Assembly: GCA_041740975.1 (NCBI GenBank) | Contig: JBGSKV010000081.1 | Coordinates: 1-9,766, forward strand | Length of the DNA stretch: 9,766 bases | DNA from: JBGSKV01 sp041740975 | Lineage (GTDB): Bacteria; Bdellovibrionota_B; Oligoflexia; Oligoflexales; JALZUQ01 | Direction of reading: 5' to 3' | Shown: one piece after another, positions 7,731-9,766 of the stretch | How positions within the stretch are numbered: the stretch's first letter is position 1 | Layout: each line of letters begins with the position of its first letter | Notes under the pieces: model-generated | What the model was told of the DNA's origin: nothing | What the model saw: only the letters and a program-made list of their open reading frames with translations | Databases searched by the model: none | Made by a program: the position numbers and the translations under genes

Positions 7731-8335
7731 TCGCTGTCCACTTTCCATTCTGAAAGATTGCGTTGATGATAGAGCCGACGAAGCTTCAAAATAGAAATAA
7801 AATTAATGATCATATGCGTCGTCGCGACCAACCAAAGACTAGATGTTTGTTGATAAATGTATCCCAAAATAAGTCCCATCAAACCAGCCGCCAAACTCCA
7901 TGCATTTGGTTTGCCGTCAGGACCTAAGTGTACTAGTCCAAACAAAATGCTGGCGGGAACCAGTCCAATAAACGGTTGGATAGCCCCCCGAAAAAGGATT
8001 TCTTCACCAAATCCCGAAAGAAATGCCAAATAAAAAGCGCCAAGAAAACTGCATGGTCCCAGAATCTCGACCATTAAATTCATCAGCTGGCGATACCCAC
8101 CAAACCAACCTTCGAACAAATAGTGAATGCCGAACGAAAATCCAAGACTGATGCCCACACACTTTAATGCAGTGATCCACTGAGCTTGGTCCCAATTCCA
8201 TCTAAAACTTTCGGCAAAGTTCCCGTGATACAAATACATAACGGAAATACCCAGAATCATCATGATCAAGTACGATAGAGACGCACTACGCATAAAATGA
8301 AACTGAGAAGGAGTGAGTTTTGGATTCGTTGTCAT
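7727..8335 (-). CDS. CPBP-family intramembrane glutamic endopeptidase
   Basis: This is a polytopic inner-membrane protein of 202 residues carrying the CPBP (CAAX protease / bacteriocin-processing, ABI) signature. Numbering from the ATG at 8335: EEILFR (111-116, the EExxxR motif), FGLVH (132-136, FxxxH) and HMIIN (174-178, HxxxN). These are the expected catalytic Glu and His residues inside membrane helices. Hydrophobic segments run near 19-36, 55-70, 93-108, 120-135, 147-162 and 166-182. The C-terminus is basic and polar. Bacterial members have varied roles, such as immunity to bacteriocins and processing of membrane proteins, and nothing here shows a substrate. A GTG at 8371 would add 12 residues but has no ribosome site; the ATG at 8335 has TTAGG 6 bases upstream. 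It is first in the operon with trmL and hisC, joined by an ATGA overlap. Confidence 0.88.
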   Translation of the reverse strand: MTTNPKLTPSQFHFMRSASLSYLIMMILGISVMYLYHGNFAESFRWNWDQAQWITALKCVGISLGFSFGIHYLFEGWFGGYRQLMNLMVEILGPCSFLGAFYLAFLSGFGEEILFRGAIQPFIGLVPASILFGLVHLGPDGKPNAWSLAAGLMGLILGYIYQQTSSLWLVATTHMIINFISILKLRRLYHQRNLSEWKVDSE

Positions 8336-8341
8336 GCCGCG

Positions 8342-8346
8342 CCTAA
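8342..8346 (-). promoter_or_regulatory. Ribosome binding site deciding the CPBP start
   Basis: On the minus strand TTAGG precedes the ATG at 8335 by 6 bases. The alternative GTG at 8371 has no purine-rich site in front of it. A TATGAT hexamer at 8365-8360 (minus) could be a -10 box downstream of that GTG, which would exclude the longer form, but no -35 accompanies it. Confidence 0.45.
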
Positions 8347-8413
8347 GTTTGCGCTGCTGATCATAGTTCACATTTCATTTGGAAAACATGCTTTTACACC
8401 ACCAGGCGGGGCA

Positions 8414-8452
8414 TTACGTAACGTATTGATTTTTATAATTTTATTTTGATTT
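8414..8452. promoter_or_regulatory. AT-rich divergent control region upstream of the pilin gene
   Basis: The gap between the CPBP and pilin genes holds several signals. TTACGTAA (8414-8421) is a palindrome and overlaps a tandem ACGTA repeat (8416-8425). TATAAT at 8434-8439 (+) is a perfect -10 hexamer, but no -35 sits at normal spacing. TTGATTT occurs at 8426-8432 and again at 8446-8452, exactly 20 bases (two helical turns) apart. I take this as the likely regulatory region for one or both genes; the exact promoter is not resolved. Confidence 0.3.
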
Positions 8453-8476
8453 CAAGAATGTATTTTCAGTTCATCC

Positions 8477-8501
8477 GACGAAAAGCCGATGTAAGTTCGT
8501 C
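8477..8501 (+). other. Inverted repeat in the pilin mRNA leader
   Basis: GACGAA (8477-8482) and TTCGTC (8496-8501) form a 6-bp stem with a 13-base loop, ending 10 bases before the GGGAAG ribosome site. A shorter alternative pairing, CATC (8472-8475) with GATG (8488-8491), would exclude it. Function unknown; it could be a leader hairpin or chance. Confidence 0.25.
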
Positions 8502-8511
8502 ACTAGTCAAT

Positions 8512-8517
8512 GGGAAG
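8512..8517 (+). promoter_or_regulatory. Ribosome binding site deciding the pilin start
   Basis: GGGAAG sits 7 bases before the ATG at 8525. An in-frame ATG at 8510 would add five residues but lacks a site and would overlap this one. The 8525 start yields a short, typical prepilin leader (MEKLQNRG before Phe). Confidence 0.6.
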
Positions 8518-8524
8518 CCTAGCC

Positions 8525-9163
8525 ATGGAAAAGCTTCAGAACCGCGGATTTTCTTTAATTGAGCTTATGGTGGTTATTGCCATCATGTCGATATTGGCAA
8601 CATTTTCTTTTTCCGTGATTCAAAGTTTGAATGCCAAGGCTAAAGAATCAGAAGCAGCTTTAAATTTAAATTCTTTATATACACTTTTGTACAGTTACTA
8701 TTTTGATGAAAATGATCGTATGGCAGTGAACCCTGGTTATCTCAATTCTGAAATCAGTCGAAACGATTTTACAACGCCTACTTCCTGTAACCATAACAGC
8801 ATGTATGGATTCAAGTTAACGGACTGTCAAAAAATAAATTTCGCCTATGGGGTTGGTGGGTCTTCAACAACAAAGACATTAGGAGCATACGCTATCGAAG
8901 GAACCAAAGGCGGAAAATTCAGAATCTACCCAAAGTGCCGCGGCCGCTCTTATTGGGTGAACCGCGGTAGTGGCGCCACCCATGTTATTTCGCCTTCGAA
9001 TCCAGTGGATTGCCAGGTCTGTTTCACAACCCGCCTAGCCGCTGAAACAGGTGGAACGAATCTAAATTTTGATAATAACGGTGACGGTATCGTAAACGCG
9101 TTTGATACTAGCTGGATGATCTCAACTTTCACCGTTGGCGGTAAGCCCTTGGGTGGTTGTTAA
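8525..9163 (+). CDS. Type IV pilin-like / pseudopilin protein
   Basis: This is a 212-residue prepilin. The leader MEKLQNRG is followed by FSLIELMVVIAIMSILATFSF: cleavage falls between Gly8 and Phe9, Glu13 is the conserved +5 glutamate, and the hydrophobic N-terminal helix runs to about residue 32. A prepilin peptidase would process and N-methylate it. The head domain has six cysteines (88, 101, 138, 163, 166, 212), the last being the C-terminal residue. Residues 183-194 (DNNGDGIVNAFD) form a dockerin/EF-hand-like calcium loop with Asp/Asn at positions 1, 3, 5, 9 and 12. Calcium sites near the C-terminus are known in type II secretion pseudopilins (GspG). No other pilus or secretion genes are beside it, so whether it is a type IV pilus minor pilin or a secretion pseudopilin cannot be decided. 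The next gene is a cysteine-repeat lipoprotein on the same strand. Confidence 0.9.
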   Translation: MEKLQNRGFSLIELMVVIAIMSILATFSFSVIQSLNAKAKESEAALNLNSLYTLLYSYYFDENDRMAVNPGYLNSEISRNDFTTPTSCNHNSMYGFKLTDCQKINFAYGVGGSSTTKTLGAYAIEGTKGGKFRIYPKCRGRSYWVNRGSGATHVISPSNPVDCQVCFTTRLAAETGGTNLNFDNNGDGIVNAFDTSWMISTFTVGGKPLGGC

Positions 9164-9184
9164 TAGCCTCTTTCCATTTCTCGC

Positions 9185-9209
9185 AAAAACCCGATTCGGG
9201 GCTTTACTT
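9185..9209 (+). terminator. Weak intrinsic terminator after the pilin gene
   Basis: CCCG (9190-9193), loop ATT, and CGGG (9197-9200) form a short GC stem. A-rich sequence lies before it and GCTTTACTT after it, about 20 bases past the pilin stop. The stem is short and the T-run broken, so it may be leaky. Confidence 0.4.
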
Positions 9210-9247
9210 ACCTGACCATACAACATGCGCCATTACAACTTTTTATC

Positions 9248-9266
9248 CAATATATTCGGTATATTG
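9248..9266 (+). promoter_or_regulatory. 19-bp dyad, operator-like, upstream of the lipoprotein gene
   Basis: CAATATA (9248-9254) and TATATTG (9260-9266) are perfect inverted 7-mers separated by TTCGG, typical of a dimeric regulator's site. The right arm overlaps a possible -35 (TTGCGT, 9264-9269), which is followed 18 bases later by TATAGT (9288-9293), a 5/6 match to the -10 consensus. This would place the dyad over the -35 of a promoter for the gene at 9350, with a leader of about 50 bases. It could also fold as an AU-rich hairpin if transcribed. Confidence 0.4.
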
Positions 9267-9340
9267 CGTTGTTTGACGATACTTTTCTATAGTTCGACCA
9301 CGTGTCATCCGATGGGACATTTGATCGTTTTCCCAAAAGT

Positions 9341-9345
9341 GAGGA
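9341..9345 (+). promoter_or_regulatory. Ribosome binding site for the lipoprotein gene
   Basis: GAGGA lies 4 bases before the ATG at 9350 and supports that start, which opens a lipoprotein signal peptide. The spacing is slightly short. Confidence 0.55.
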
Positions 9346-9349
9346 CCTT

Positions 9350-9766
9350 ATGCGTTCTTTTCGAACCCTTGGCTTTCTACTCCATTTCTTACTTATCCTT
9401 GGTTGCGATATTGGCAATGAAGTTCAATCTGAGCGATCAGCCTTGAAGGATGTACCAACTGCTAAAACTGGTGACACTAAAGAAAATCCGGGAACGGTCA
9501 CAAAAGGAAAAGATTGCGAGGGCGGCATTGCCGATGGCGCATCCGTAAGCAAAGTTTTTTATAAAAATCCGAGCGAAGCTTTCGGTGGCACTTGTTTAAC
9601 AGAAATGCGAACTCGAAAATGCGAGAACGGAACTTTCAAAGAATGGAGCGGTACATTTACTGCCGAAAATTGTACGGTCGCGGGTCCCGCTTCCTGTACT
9701 GGTGCAGATGGTCCTATTGCAAGCGGCAGTTTTGAAGAAAGAACTAGATTTGCCGTCGCAAGTGTT
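9350..9766 (+). CDS. Cysteine-repeat lipoprotein, 3' end beyond window
   Basis: The reading frame runs from the ATG at 9350 to the window edge with no stop (139 codons), so the gene is partial. The N-terminus is a lipoprotein signal peptide: MRSFR, a hydrophobic core, and the lipobox LILGC with Cys19. A polar linker rich in Lys, Thr, Asp and Glu (20-54) follows. Then comes a cysteine module: Cys56, FGGTC (Cys82), RTRKC (Cys91), ENGTF, and ENC (Cys108). A second module begins at Cys116: CTGADGPIASGSF parallels DCEGGIADGASV at 55-66. I do not recognise a named domain, though similar repeats of this Cys/FG.TC/R.C.NG type are, to my recollection, common in Bdellovibrio surface proteins. It is probably an envelope-anchored protein with tandem disulfide-stabilised repeats. 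It follows the pilin gene on the same strand after 186 bases that hold its own candidate promoter. Confidence 0.82.
   Translation, partial: MRSFRTLGFLLHFLLILGCDIGNEVQSERSALKDVPTAKTGDTKENPGTVTKGKDCEGGIADGASVSKVFYKNPSEAFGGTCLTEMRTRKCENGTFKEWSGTFTAENCTVAGPASCTGADGPIASGSFEERTRFAVASV

Noticed and set aside
8336..8371. Extension of the CPBP protein to a GTG at 8371.
   Set aside because: There is no ribosome site before the GTG, while the ATG at 8335 has TTAGG at good spacing.
8471..8495. Possible c-di-GMP (GEMM-I) riboswitch before the pilin gene, from GACGAAAAGCC resembling GACGCAAAGCC.
   Set aside because: The upstream GGCAAACC-type strand, the first helix and the downstream GGCCUA-type helix are all absent, so only one short core match remains.
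9225..9446. A 73-codon plus-strand frame overlapping the lipoprotein start.
   Set aside because: It is in another frame from the lipoprotein, lacks a ribosome site and runs through the promoter region; the frame starting at 9350 has a lipobox and ribosome site.

Overview
The window looks like chromosomal DNA from a Gram-negative member of the Bdellovibrionota (Bdellovibrio-like). This is an inference. It rests on two lipobox proteins, a very large secreted subtilase, a type IV-pilin-like gene beside a cysteine-repeat lipoprotein, and near-balanced base composition. No rRNA or other taxonomic marker is present. I see no mobile element, CRISPR array, tRNA or rRNA.

Layout from left to right: (1) Bases 1-28 carry what looks like half of a bidirectional terminator. 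(2) 57-3911 (-) encodes a 1284-residue lipoprotein subtilase whose architecture matches tripeptidyl-peptidase II (TPP II), with a PPC-like C-terminal region. (3) 3912-4145 is its leader, with a perfect TATAAT overlapped by a 17-bp dyad. (4) 4146-5300 (-) is hemW, a radical-SAM heme chaperone; the reading frame stays open with a second possible ATG at 5351. (5) 5382-6194 (+), divergent from hemW, encodes a secreted protein that I recognise as a bacterial relative of animal LEG1 (liver-enriched gene 1, DUF781). (6) 6169-8335 (-) is a tight three-gene operon. In transcription order it reads CPBP-family membrane protease, trmL (tRNA 2'-O-methyltransferase), hisC-like aminotransferase, with each junction a 4-base ATGA overlap. 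(7) 8525-9163 (+) is a type IV pilin-like protein with a dockerin-like calcium loop. (8) 9350 to the right edge (+) is a cysteine-repeat lipoprotein cut by the window end and missed by simple ORF calling because it has no stop here.

The window mixes housekeeping functions (heme trafficking, tRNA modification, amino-acid transamination) with envelope and secreted products (protease, LEG1-like protein, pilin, lipoprotein). The two most unusual items are the LEG1-like protein and the extracellular TPP II-like protease. Both belong to families best known from eukaryotes. I found no defence cluster or other clearly new multi-gene system; the novelty is at the level of single proteins and a few candidate operator dyads.
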